Shown here: one piece after another, positions 27,676 through 36,255 of the stretch
How positions within the stretch are numbered: the first letter of the stretch is position 1
Layout: each line of letters begins with the position of its first letter
From: Acidobacteriota bacterium
GTDB taxonomy: Bacteria; Acidobacteriota; Terriglobia; Terriglobales; Acidobacteriaceae
Assembly (NCBI GenBank): GCA_018268855.1
Contig: JAFDVR010000006.1
Span: 186,001-250,000 of the forward strand
Direction: 5' to 3'
DNA length: 64,000 nt
The notes under the pieces: generated by a model
The model's database searches: none
Told to the model about the DNA's origin: nothing
Seen by the model: the letters and a program-made list of their open reading frames with translations, nothing else
Translations under genes and position numbers: made by a program

Positions 27676-28614
27676 TTATTTGAGGGGGACCTCGTCCTGC
27701 TGGGCTTGAAATGTGATGATCTGCTTCAGTTGCTCATAGCTCAGGCTGCCGAGCGGGAGCAGATGTCCGTTCACACTTAGCATCGGCGTTTCCGATACTC
27801 CGACTGAATTCGCAAACGCAATCTGCTCTTTCACATGCTTCTGCTCTTCAGGAGAAGCGGCGCATGCGGCAATCGCAGCTGGGTCTTGCCCTAATTTCCT
27901 CACAGCGTTTGCCAGCGTTGCGTCGCCAGCTTCGGCATTCAGCGCCTCCTGGTGATCGAAGACGTCCTGCAGATATATCCAGAATGCATCGTTGCTCTTT
28001 TTCGCAACACAGTTGCCGTACGCCGCTGCCTTGGCCGCAAACGGATGGATGCTGGTCAGCGGAAAGTTCTGATACACCACGCGCGCCGTTGGAAAATCGC
28101 GCACGACATTCGCCATCGTCTCCTGCGCTACTTTGCAGTGCGGACACTGCATGTCGGCAAACTCCACCAGCAGCAGGTCCTTGCTGGCAGCGCCGTGTGC
28201 AGGGCCATCGGCCTTCTGCTGCATCAGCACGCGATTGTCCGCAAACGGCTTTGCGCCAAAATCAAAAACGGTATCGGCGATGGCATGTTTCCCGTCGGGC
28301 GTGGTGAAGAACTGCACCGTTTGCACCTGCGCGCCGGGCGTGCGCGACGTCACAAAGATGACCACCTTCGACACGTTCGGCGCGGTCGTCTTCTGGATTG
28401 CCATTACGCGATAGATGCGATCATGATCGTATCCCCAGATAGCGTGGAGGAACGCGTTCACCGTCTCCAGCGTTGGTGAGGCAGCGTCGAAATATTGTGG
28501 ATCGGCTTTCGGCAGCGGATCGGCTGCTGTGACAGAAGGCGCGTCGGGAATGGTCTGAGCGGCAAGAGGCAAGGCAAGCGTAACGCTGAGAAGCAAAGCT
28601 GCAAAACGGTTCAC
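27676..28614 (-). CDS. Secreted DsbA-like thioredoxin-fold protein
   Basis: A 312-residue exported protein with signal MNRFAALLLSVTLALPLAAQT. Residues about 45-135 form an N-terminal domain of unknown role (AIWGYDHDRIYRVMAIQ, VVIFVTSRTPGAQVQTVQFF). From about 145 comes a thioredoxin-4/DsbA-like domain with active site CPHC in EFADMQCPHCK, cis-Pro in SETPMLSVNG and the helical insertion. It probably forms or isomerises disulphides in the periplasm. This two-domain arrangement is frequent in acidobacteria. It lies 16 bases downstream of nadE and is likely cotranscribed with it. Confidence 0.88.
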   Translation of the reverse strand: MNRFAALLLSVTLALPLAAQTIPDAPSVTAADPLPKADPQYFDAASPTLETVNAFLHAIWGYDHDRIYRVMAIQKTTAPNVSKVVIFVTSRTPGAQVQTVQFFTTPDGKHAIADTVFDFGAKPFADNRVLMQQKADGPAHGAASKDLLLVEFADMQCPHCKVAQETMANVVRDFPTARVVYQNFPLTSIHPFAAKAAAYGNCVAKKSNDAFWIYLQDVFDHQEALNAEAGDATLANAVRKLGQDPAAIAACAASPEEQKHVKEQIAFANSVGVSETPMLSVNGHLLPLGSLSYEQLKQIITFQAQQDEVPLK

Positions 28615-28630
28615 GGGATTTCCTTTTTGT

Positions 28631-30292
28631 CTAAATCTTAGTGCGAGCGGCTATGGGGAAACGTCTTCCTGGACCGAACGACTTCTGCGTAACTTTCAAC
28701 ACGGGCGCGGCCTGCTGACGTTTATATTCACTGCGTTCAATCAGCGAGAGCACCTGGTCGACCAGTTTCTGATCTACTCCCTGCGACTTCGCAATCTGCT
28801 CGGCCGGCTCATACCGCTCCACATAAGCCTCCACAATCGGATCGAGCACCTCATACGGAGGCAGCGAATCCGTGTCCTTCTGCCCTGGCCGCAACTCTGC
28901 CGATGGGGGCTTCGTCACGGTGTCGTGCGGAATGACTTCGCCATTGCGATTGATCCATCGCGCAAGATCGTAGACACGCGTCTTTACCACATCGCCGATC
29001 ACCGCCAGAGCGCCCACCATATCGCCATAAAGCGTGCAATAGCCAACAGCCATCTCGCTCTTGTTCCCCGTCGTCAGCACGAGCGCGCCTGTCTTATTCG
29101 ACAGTGCCATCAGCAGCGTGCCGCGAATGCGTGGTTGCAAGTTCTCTTCCGCCAAACCGAATGGCGTGCCTTCAAATGCAGGTTTGAGCACATGCATAAA
29201 GCTGTCGAATATCTCGCGAATGGCATACAGATCGAATCGAATTCCGAGATTTTCCGCGAGCATCTTTGCATCGTTGATGGAGCCTTCCGAAGAAAACTCG
29301 CTGGGCATGCCGATGCCGACGACGTTTTCCGCACCCAGCGCATGCACCGCAACCACCGCCACAATCGCGGAATCGATGCCGCCGCTCAATCCAATCGCCA
29401 CTTTGCGAAAACCGCACTTGCGGACATAATCGCGCGTGCCCAGCACCAGCGCGTTGAACAACTGCTCCGCATCCGGCATCGGATCCGGCTGCACAGGATG
29501 ATGCACCGCCGTGTCGATGCAGACGAGGTCTTCCTCAAACCACTTAGCCTGCGCGATCACCGCTCCGTCTGGTGCAACGGCAAACGAGCCACCATCGAAG
29601 ATCAGGCTGTCATTGCTGCCCACCTGGTTCACCATCAGAACGGTCGACTCATATCGCCGCGCCAGCGCCGTCACCATCTTGCGGCGCACGTCGGTCTTGC
29701 CTTTCCAGAAAGGCGAGGCAGAAATATTCAGCAGAATCTTCGGTCGCGGGCGGTCAAGCTCTTCACAATGCATCAGCCGTTCCACCGGATCGTCTTCATA
29801 TAAGCGGTGCGGCCAGAAGCCTTTATCGTTCCAAGCGTCTTCGCAGATGGTGATGGCGATCGTCTCGCCGTTGAGCGAGAAGAGCGACTGCGTTAACGCC
29901 GGCTCAAAGTAACGCTGCTCATCAAAGACGTCATAGAACGGAAGGAGCATCTTCTGCTGCATGAATACGATCTCGCCATCCTTGCAGAGCGCGGCGATGT
30001 TTTTCGCCTTCTTGCCCGCCTGCGCACTGGAAGCCAGCACCGCACCGCACAGAATAGCTATTCCAAGCTCCGCAGTAGACGCCGCAACATGTTGTAATGC
30101 TTTGTTCGATGCTTCCAGAAAGCTCGCCTTCTCTACCAGATCAGCAGGCGGATAACCGCATACGGAAAGTTCAGGAAAGAGGACGAGCTCTGCGCCCATT
30201 GCTTTGGCCCGTCGCGCGAAGTCGATAATTTTAGCAGTGTTACCTGCAAAATCGCCGACCGTGGGATTGGTCTGTGCCAGCGCGATCTTCAT
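28631..30292 (-). CDS. nadE: Glutamine-dependent NAD+ synthetase
   Basis: Converts deamido-NAD to NAD using glutamine. The N-terminal nitrilase-type glutaminase domain (MKIALAQTNPTVGDF, LFPELSVCGYPPADL with Glu, MLLPFYDVFDE with Lys region, ITICEDAWN with nucleophile Cys) feeds ammonia to the C-terminal ATP-pyrophosphatase domain (IGLSGGIDSAIVAVVAV, GIGMPSEFSSEGS, LTTGNKSEMAVGYCTLYGD). Length 553 is normal. The start is ATG at 30292. It lies just downstream of the sugar-transferase gene, whose stop comes 16 bases upstream of that ATG. Confidence 0.96.
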   Translation of the reverse strand: MKIALAQTNPTVGDFAGNTAKIIDFARRAKAMGAELVLFPELSVCGYPPADLVEKASFLEASNKALQHVAASTAELGIAILCGAVLASSAQAGKKAKNIAALCKDGEIVFMQQKMLLPFYDVFDEQRYFEPALTQSLFSLNGETIAITICEDAWNDKGFWPHRLYEDDPVERLMHCEELDRPRPKILLNISASPFWKGKTDVRRKMVTALARRYESTVLMVNQVGSNDSLIFDGGSFAVAPDGAVIAQAKWFEEDLVCIDTAVHHPVQPDPMPDAEQLFNALVLGTRDYVRKCGFRKVAIGLSGGIDSAIVAVVAVHALGAENVVGIGMPSEFSSEGSINDAKMLAENLGIRFDLYAIREIFDSFMHVLKPAFEGTPFGLAEENLQPRIRGTLLMALSNKTGALVLTTGNKSEMAVGYCTLYGDMVGALAVIGDVVKTRVYDLARWINRNGEVIPHDTVTKPPSAELRPGQKDTDSLPPYEVLDPIVEAYVERYEPAEQIAKSQGVDQKLVDQVLSLIERSEYKRQQAAPVLKVTQKSFGPGRRFPIAARTKI

Positions 30293-30307
30293 GCAAAGAG
30301 TGTACCG

Positions 30308-31702
30308 CTAAGCGCCCGTGCCCCCCAGCACGACACTGATGGTGCGCACCAGTATTTTTAGGTCGAGCCACAGCGTCCAGTTCTCCACATAGGCCGTGTC
30401 GAGTGAGATATAGCTGTCGAACGATGGGTCCTGACGCGCTTCCACCTGCCAGAGGCCTGTGATTCCGGGTAGCACATCCAATCGCCGTAGATGCGAAAGA
30501 TCGTACTTCTCCACCTCAGAGGCCATTGGCGGACGTGGCCCTACCAGACTCATGTCGCCACGAATTACATTCCAGAACTGTGGGATTTCATCGAGAGAAT
30601 ATTTGCGCAGATAACGGCCCACACGTGTAATACGCGGATCGTTGACAGCTTTGAAAAGAATGCCATCGCGCTCATTCAGATGCGCGACCTCATGCTTGCG
30701 GGCATCCGCATCCGGTACCATCGTCCGGAATTTGAAACAGCTAAAGACCCGGCCTTTACGGCCGATACGCTTCGCCTTGTAGAGAACAGGCCCTTTGCTG
30801 TCCAGCGCAATTAACAAACTAATCAGAACTAAAACAGGCGCCAGCAAAATGAGCAGAAGTAGGGACACCGTAGTATCGAGCACGCGCTTGAGCATGAACG
30901 AGCCAACTGGAAAATTGCGTCTGTGCAAAGGAATCGTAGGAAACTGTCCAACATATTCCACAGATGCATTCCAAGCCAGACCGTCGTAAAGGTCAGGCAC
31001 TACGCGCACATCAATGTCATACTCGCGCGCTTCCTCCACAAGCTGAATCACCTTGCGTTTGTCCGTCGGCACGGAGATGAAAATCTCGTCCACGAACAAA
31101 CCACGTGCAAGAGAAAGACAATTTTCCAGATCGCCAATCATGTCCGGATCGCTGGACGCGGCTTCCTCAGGCGTGAGAGCGATAAATCCTTTGAAACGGA
31201 AGCCCAGATGCCGCAGCGATTCCAGATGATTGCGCAATGCATGGGCTACACGGCCGGAACCGATAATAAGAACGTTCTGCGTGACCACACCCTCGCGATA
31301 GCGGGCATATACCATGCTGCGCCAGAGCGCACGGCGGGCACACAACAGTGATCCTGTAATCGCCACCATGAGCAGGATAACTAGCCGGGAGACACCTTCT
31401 CCATGCGTGATATAGAGCGTTCCGCAGACGATAAGACCGGCTGTGAGGGTAGCCTGTACCGTCAGGCGTTGTTCATTGATACCGCTGCGACTTTCAATGG
31501 GGCCATAAAGGTTATAAGAACGTGTGAAAAAGATTAAACAAATGGAAAACCATGCCACATAGATAAGGAACGATGACAGGCTGCCAGCCAGCACCAACTC
31601 ATGGGTCAGGTGTGGAGATTGGAAGGCGGTCTGTCTCACTCTTAATGCCAGAAAAGCAGCAATAAACGCAGTTACCACGTCCAGACCAGCCCAAGCCGCC
31701 AC
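30308..31702 (-). CDS. Polyprenyl-phosphate sugar phosphotransferase (exopolysaccharide priming)
   Basis: Transfers a sugar-1-phosphate to undecaprenyl phosphate to start exopolysaccharide or O-antigen synthesis. An N-terminal membrane region of about four helices is followed by a CoA-binding-like Rossmann domain ([31 protein letters not shown]), a fifth helix ([20 protein letters not shown]) and the catalytic sugar-transferase domain ([58 protein letters not shown]). The 464 residues counted from GTG 31702 lack the usual cytosolic N-terminal tail. An in-frame extension of 33 codons reaches an ATC at 31801 preceded at 5 bases by AGGAGG, so the real start may be non-canonical. Confidence 0.92.
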   Translation of the reverse strand: MAAWAGLDVVTAFIAAFLALRVRQTAFQSPHLTHELVLAGSLSSFLIYVAWFSICLIFFTRSYNLYGPIESRSGINEQRLTVQATLTAGLIVCGTLYITHGEGVSRLVILLMVAITGSLLCARRALWRSMVYARYREGVVTQNVLIIGSGRVAHALRNHLESLRHLGFRFKGFIALTPEEAASSDPDMIGDLENCLSLARGLFVDEIFISVPTDKRKVIQLVEEAREYDIDVRVVPDLYDGLAWNASVEYVGQFPTIPLHRRNFPVGSFMLKRVLDTTVSLLLLILLAPVLVLISLLIALDSKGPVLYKAKRIGRKGRVFSCFKFRTMVPDADARKHEVAHLNERDGILFKAVNDPRITRVGRYLRKYSLDEIPQFWNVIRGDMSLVGPRPPMASEVEKYDLSHLRRLDVLPGITGLWQVEARQDPSFDSYISLDTAYVENWTLWLDLKILVRTISVVLGGTGA

Positions 31703-31921
31703 AGTGGCAGAAACTAAATGACGCGAGGGAGGAGTGGACGCTACCTGAGAACTCGTCCGGGGCTTCGCCGCCGGAACTGCGTTTTCGACGTATTCTGTGA
31801 TAGTCGCCTCCTGGAGCTCTTACTTCAAAGCTGCACGTATACGGCCATTGCTCATGCCGTGGCATATGCAGATGTGATTCGCCAGCAGAAGGGTCCAAAT
31901 CACTGCAAGTTGAAACTGACT

Positions 31922-32911
31922 TTAGACGGGCAGAACCAGTTCGTCCCGCTTTAAGAATTCTTGCAGGATCTCGTTGTCGCTCTTCCGCATCTCCTCCATC
32001 GTTCCAAAGAAAACTGCCTTTCCTTCATGGAGAAAAACAATCCGGTCGGCAAGCTTTTCCGCAAAACGCATGTCGTGGGTCACCACAATACTGGTCAGAT
32101 GCAATTGCTCCTTCAAACGTTGAATCAGGTCACCGAGCAAGTGCGCCATTAATGGGTCGACCATCGTGGTGGGCTCGTCATACAGTACCGCTTCCGGCTG
32201 AGAGGCCAGTGCTCGCGCAATCGCCACGGACCGTTTCATGCCGGTGGAAAGGTCCGAAGGCAACAGATCTTCCATGCCTGCCACACCGACCATCTCCAGC
32301 AAACCCTTTACAATCTTGCCGATCTGCTCCTCGTCCAGTTCGCCCCGTTCGCGCAACGGAAAGGCAACGTTCTCGCCGACTGTGATCGAATCAAACAGCG
32401 CCCCATTCTGAAAGACCATCGTGACTTTGCGGCGCACAGCCAGCATCTGTTTCTCGGTGAATCCGGAGATATCTTCACCAGCGATGCGGACCACCCCGGA
32501 GTCACACTTTAGAAATCCCATCAATATCTGCAATGAAACGGATTTACCGACTCCAGAACGTCCAAGAATGCACAGTGTTTCCCCCGGTTTTACGCAAAAT
32601 GACACATCCTGCAAGACTTTGAAGTCTCCGAATGCCTTATTCACATGTTCAAAGGCGATATAGGGAGCACTGCTTCTCTCTTCTGTAACTTCAGCCGCGG
32701 CAGCCTCATTCTGTTCGGCAGCCTCGGCCATAAACTCTTCCACAGCCGGAGCTACGTCTTCAGAAAGCTCTTCCGTCAACGGACGCTCGTTCTCGCTCAC
32801 TGGCGAGGAATCGCTATCGGAAATGCGTTCAGGATCGAGATTTACATCGGCGAGCCGTTCAGCCGGTGTATGGATGGAAGCATCTGTCCTGTGAAATTCA
32901 TTGTCTGGCAT
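31922..32911 (-). CDS. MlaF-like ABC transporter ATP-binding protein with acidic N-terminal extension
   Basis: An ATPase of the Ttg2A/MlaF group that drives phospholipid or hydrophobic-compound transport with an MlaE permease and an MCE protein. Motifs: Walker A GRSGVGKS, Q-loop FQNGALFDS, signature LSTGMKRSVAIARAL (usual form LSGGM), Walker B AVLYDEPTT and switch VVTHDM. The first 80 residues are an acidic, low-complexity extension (EERSSAP...AEAAEQNEAAAAEV), unusual in this family. ATG 32911 has GAGGGA 4 bases upstream; another ATG is 12 bases earlier. No MlaE, MlaD or other Mla gene is adjacent. It follows mobA after 18 bases and is probably in one operon with it. Confidence 0.85.
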   Translation of the reverse strand: MPDNEFHRTDASIHTPAERLADVNLDPERISDSDSSPVSENERPLTEELSEDVAPAVEEFMAEAAEQNEAAAAEVTEERSSAPYIAFEHVNKAFGDFKVLQDVSFCVKPGETLCILGRSGVGKSVSLQILMGFLKCDSGVVRIAGEDISGFTEKQMLAVRRKVTMVFQNGALFDSITVGENVAFPLRERGELDEEQIGKIVKGLLEMVGVAGMEDLLPSDLSTGMKRSVAIARALASQPEAVLYDEPTTMVDPLMAHLLGDLIQRLKEQLHLTSIVVTHDMRFAEKLADRIVFLHEGKAVFFGTMEEMRKSDNEILQEFLKRDELVLPV

Positions 32912-32941
32912 GGATTCCCTCATTTCAGATGCATGTTTCTG

Positions 32942-33577
32942 TTATGCCGCTCCATCCATTTTCGCCTGCAACGCGCGCAAATGCTCCAGGTCGCTGGGAT
33001 AATTAGCGTTCGCAAACCATGCTGCTCGCGGAACAGCCGTCCGGCAGATATACGTTTCCGTCGGGATACGCTCCAGCCGCCCTCCCAGAGCAATCGCAGC
33101 CTCTTCCATAACTTCGCGCAGGGTGAAGCGGCCCGCGTTCAGTGCATCCTGCACATGCGGCAGCGCTGACGTACGAATCAGCAACGGCAAAGGCTGGGCC
33201 ACGCCGTCATGCACCAGGACCGATGCTGTTCCTGCCGTCGAAATAAAGTCTGCAGTCCATGCGTGCAAGAGCGCGACCGGGAGCAGTGGAACATCGACCG
33301 CAAGCACCAGGTTCCACTCCCGGATGGAGTGTGCCAGTGCTGCCTCCACGCCGCACAACGGGCCGCCGCTTTCGCGCAGGTCCGGCACGGCCTCGGCGCA
33401 TTTCGCAGCGCGTTCACAATGCTGCCCGCACAACACCGCTGCATTCCCGCACACGCCCCTCAGCTTGTCCACCGCAATCTGCAAAAGTGACCTGCCACCC
33501 AACAGCAATGCGGACTTTTCGGCACCCATGCGGTGCCCTTCTCCGCCCGCTAATACGTAGCCGCCCAGATTTGTCAT
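32942..33577 (-). CDS. mobA: Molybdenum cofactor guanylyltransferase-like protein
   Basis: A 211-residue nucleotidyltransferase of the MobA type, which attaches GMP to molybdopterin. The N-terminal loop GYVLAGGEGHRMGAEKSALLLGG matches the LAGGxSxRMG-x2-K signature, and LVLAVDVPLLP is the metal-binding DxP strand. The C-terminal half is divergent, so a general NTP-transferase is possible. Its ATG overlaps the M20 peptidase stop by 4 bases. No other moa/moe genes are in the window. Confidence 0.82.
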   Translation of the reverse strand: MTNLGGYVLAGGEGHRMGAEKSALLLGGRSLLQIAVDKLRGVCGNAAVLCGQHCERAAKCAEAVPDLRESGGPLCGVEAALAHSIREWNLVLAVDVPLLPVALLHAWTADFISTAGTASVLVHDGVAQPLPLLIRTSALPHVQDALNAGRFTLREVMEEAAIALGGRLERIPTETYICRTAVPRAAWFANANYPSDLEHLRALQAKMDGAA

Positions 33578-34947
33578 AAAGCCACATTTTGGACGAAGCG
33601 AATGATGGATTGAATCCCGTCGCGGAAGTTCGCCAGGTTGAACTTCTCATTCGGCGCATGCAGATTGTCGTCCGGCAGGCCGAAACCCATCAGGATGGTC
33701 GGCACCTTGAGGTGACGCACAAAATCGCCCACAATCGGGATGGATCCGCCGCCGCGCACAAACACCGTGTCCTTATGAAAGACCTCGTGCATCGCGTCCG
33801 TCGCTGCCTTCACGTACGGATTGTCGGTCGAAACTACGATTGCATCGCCGGAGTGAATCAGCCGCACCTCCACCGTCACGCTCTTCGGCGCGAGGGATAG
33901 CACGTAATCCTTAAAACGCTCGAAGCTCTTCTGCGGAGTCATATCAGGCACCAGACGCATGGACACCTTTGCCAGCGCCTTCGCCGGGATCACGGTCTTG
34001 GCGCCCGCGCCGGTAAATCCACCGGGCATGCCGTGGACTTCCACTGTAGGACGCGCCCACGTACGCTCCAGCACGCTGTAACCCGGCTCGCCCGTCAGTT
34101 CTGTCGAGCCAACTTCCGTCTCGCGATAGTGCTCTTCGTCAAACGGAAGCGCCTTCCATGCCTTTAGCTCATCGGCAGTCGGCTTCTGCAACTCATCGAG
34201 AAAATGCGGAATCAGGATCCGCCCTTCCGCATCTTTCAACTGCGCAATTATCTGCGCGAGCGCAAAGAACGGATTAGGAGCAGCACCACCATACATCCCA
34301 GAATGTAGATCAGTACGCGCACCCTTCACCTCAATCTCTGTATAGATCATGCCGCGCAAACCAACGCACAGCGTCGGCAGCCCCGGCGCAAACATCTCCG
34401 TATCGCACACCAGCGCGACATCTGCCTTCAACTCCTCGGGATGCTTCGCCACAAACTCCGCAATGCCCTCGCCGCCCACTTCCTCTTCGCCCTCTGCGAT
34501 GAAGCGCACGTTGATTGGCAGTTTGCCGCCATGCGCTGCAAGCAGAGACTCCAGCGCCTTCACCTGCATCCATAGCTGGCCTTTGTCGTCCACCGCGCCG
34601 CGCGCATACAGATTGCCGTTGCGCTCCGCCGGCTCAAACGGAGGCGATACCCACTCGTCCAGCGGATCGGGCGGTTGCACATCGTAGTGGCCATAGGTCA
34701 GCACAGTTGGCTTACCCGCTGCATGCAGATGATCGGCATACACCAGCGGGTGTCCGCCCGTCTCAATCAGCCGCACGTTCTCCATGCCGATGCGCTTTAA
34801 CTCCGCCGCCACAAACTCCGCGGCCTTGCGCACATCATCCTTATGCTCTGGCAACGTGGAGACAGAAGGAATGCGCAGCAGCGCCTTCAACTCCTCAAGA
34901 AAACGTTCATGGTTCTCCGTCGCAAACTGTAGTGCTGTATCAGCCAT
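33574..34947 (-). CDS. M20 family dipeptidase/carboxypeptidase
   Basis: A zinc metallopeptidase of 457 residues. M20 motifs: VLTYGHYDVQPPDPLDEW (His and Asp ligands), GNLYARGAVDDKGQLWM (bridging Asp), FIAEGEEEVGGEG (catalytic and ligand Glu), VCDTEMFA (Asp) and the C-terminal SIPIVGDFVRHL near the last His ligand region. The lid dimerisation domain (residues about 190-345) is intact. The open frame extends to 35454, but ATG 34947 has GAGG 9 bases upstream and begins the family N-terminus. Cytosolic. First gene of the M20-mobA-MlaF-like operon; divergent from the methyltransferase gene. Confidence 0.93.
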   Translation of the reverse strand: MADTALQFATENHERFLEELKALLRIPSVSTLPEHKDDVRKAAEFVAAELKRIGMENVRLIETGGHPLVYADHLHAAGKPTVLTYGHYDVQPPDPLDEWVSPPFEPAERNGNLYARGAVDDKGQLWMQVKALESLLAAHGGKLPINVRFIAEGEEEVGGEGIAEFVAKHPEELKADVALVCDTEMFAPGLPTLCVGLRGMIYTEIEVKGARTDLHSGMYGGAAPNPFFALAQIIAQLKDAEGRILIPHFLDELQKPTADELKAWKALPFDEEHYRETEVGSTELTGEPGYSVLERTWARPTVEVHGMPGGFTGAGAKTVIPAKALAKVSMRLVPDMTPQKSFERFKDYVLSLAPKSVTVEVRLIHSGDAIVVSTDNPYVKAATDAMHEVFHKDTVFVRGGGSIPIVGDFVRHLKVPTILMGFGLPDDNLHAPNEKFNLANFRDGIQSIIRFVQNVAL

Positions 34948-35022
34948 GCTTACCGCCTCAGTGTTTCCGCTTATGTTTGTTGTGGTGTGCGCCACACACC
35001 GCGAACAATGGTTGAGTATATG

Positions 35023-35778
35023 ATGTCTGGACAAAAGTGGAACGCAACTGCCTACGCTGAAAACGGCCGATTCGTCGCCGACCTCGCGCAAGGCGTCGTA
35101 GATTGGCTCGCGCCACAATCCGGCGAACGCATCCTTGACGTGGGCTGCGGCGACGGCGTCCTCACGCAGCGCATCGCACAAAGCGGCGCACAGGTCACCG
35201 GCGTGGACAGCTCCACTTCCATGCTGGAACAGGCCCGCGCGCCCGGCCTCAACGTGCTCCAGCGCGATGCCACTCAACTCGACTTCAGCGCGCAGTTTGA
35301 CGCTGCTTTCTCCAATGCTGCGTTGCATTGGATACCGCGCGAAAAACAGCCGCTGCTGTTGGCAGGCATCCGTCGCGCGATTATTCCCGGCGGACGTTTC
35401 GTCGCCGAGATGGGCGGTCTCGGCAACATCGCCGCCATCCGTGTTGCACTGCAATCCGTGCTCGCCACGTATGGCATCGATGCAGAAGAAGACGCCGCAT
35501 CCTTCTACCCCTCACCCGTCGACTACACGCCAATGCTTGAAGCGGCAGGCTTTCGGGTTGAACGTATCGAACTCATCCCCCGCCCCACGCCACTCAAAAC
35601 CGGCATGGACGCCTGGTTGCGCACCTTCCGCAACGGCGTTCTGCAAAAGCTCAGCGAGAGCGACCGCGAGACAGCACTCATGCGCACCGTCGCTCTGCTC
35701 CGACCCGTACTCTGCGACGACGCCGACAACTGGACAGGTGACTACATGCGCCTACGTTTCATCGCGATTGCCGTGTAA
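35023..35778 (+). CDS. SAM-dependent methyltransferase
   Basis: A class I methyltransferase of 251 residues. The SAM-binding Gly motif is ILDVGCGDGVLTQRIA, with the acidic residue at the end of strand 2 in VTGVDSS, motif IV in FDAAFSNAALHWI and a GGRFVAEMGG loop. The general form resembles trans-aconitate methyltransferase and ubiquinone/menaquinone methyltransferase-like proteins of the Methyltransf_11 family. The substrate is unknown. ATGs at 35020 and 35023 are equivalent choices, with a weak ribosome site. It is followed directly by a dispersed hairpin repeat. Confidence 0.88.
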   Translation: MSGQKWNATAYAENGRFVADLAQGVVDWLAPQSGERILDVGCGDGVLTQRIAQSGAQVTGVDSSTSMLEQARAPGLNVLQRDATQLDFSAQFDAAFSNAALHWIPREKQPLLLAGIRRAIIPGGRFVAEMGGLGNIAAIRVALQSVLATYGIDAEEDAASFYPSPVDYTPMLEAAGFRVERIELIPRPTPLKTGMDAWLRTFRNGVLQKLSESDRETALMRTVALLRPVLCDDADNWTGDYMRLRFIAIAV

Positions 35779-35779
35779 A

Positions 35780-35843
35780 TGGGGTGCCCCATCCTTTCGC
35801 GCTTTTTGCGAAAGGATGGGTGATCGCGCGAAGCGCGACCTGC
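35780..35843. repeat. Dispersed hairpin repeat, copy A
   Basis: Two adjacent hairpins: a perfect 13-bp stem (CCCATCCTTTCGC at 35788-35800 with 35808-35820) and TCGCGC/GCGCGA (35824-35838). The same two-part module, inverted relative to this copy, recurs at 52168-52232 and 53588-53651, with a partial copy at 49431-49477. It may also act as the terminator between the convergent methyltransferase and rhodanese genes. Confidence 0.8.
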
Positions 35844-35851
35844 TAGTTCCG

Positions 35852-36178
35852 CTAATACAAAGGCACTTTAGGATCGATCTCCCGCGTCCACCTATCAATT
35901 CCACCAGCCATGGACTGCACATGGTCATACCCCTGCTCTCTCAGCCAAGCCGTTACGTTTAACGACCGCATGCCGAGATGACAGAACACCACAATTTCGC
36001 TGTCTGGATCGAGTTCATTATTCGCCCGCGCCGGCAACTCACCCATTGGAATACACAGCGCGCCAGCAATACTGGAAGTGGCCGTCTCCCAAGGCTCGCG
36101 CACATCCAACAACACGAGAGAATCTCCGCGATCCAAGCGCGTCTTCACCTCAGAAACCGTTATCTCATATGGCAACAT
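35852..36178 (-). CDS. Single-domain rhodanese-like protein
   Basis: A 108-residue sulfurtransferase domain with the active-site loop FCHLGMRS (catalytic Cys66) and the entry motif LVLLDVREPWE. The C-terminal GGIDRW is the usual rhodanese closing turn. Single-domain forms transfer sulfane sulphur or bind partner proteins. No signal peptide. ATG 36178 starts at the family N-terminus. It converges with the methyltransferase, separated by the repeat, and is divergent from the sigma-54 regulator gene. Confidence 0.92.
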   Translation of the reverse strand: MLPYEITVSEVKTRLDRGDSLVLLDVREPWETATSSIAGALCIPMGELPARANNELDPDSEIVVFCHLGMRSLNVTAWLREQGYDHVQSMAGGIDRWTREIDPKVPLY

Positions 36179-36255
36179 GACCTAAAGTTTACTGCGCCGA
36201 GCTAAAAGCAACCGACGTGCATCTAAACTTTGGATACGTGAACGGAAGGTTGCAA

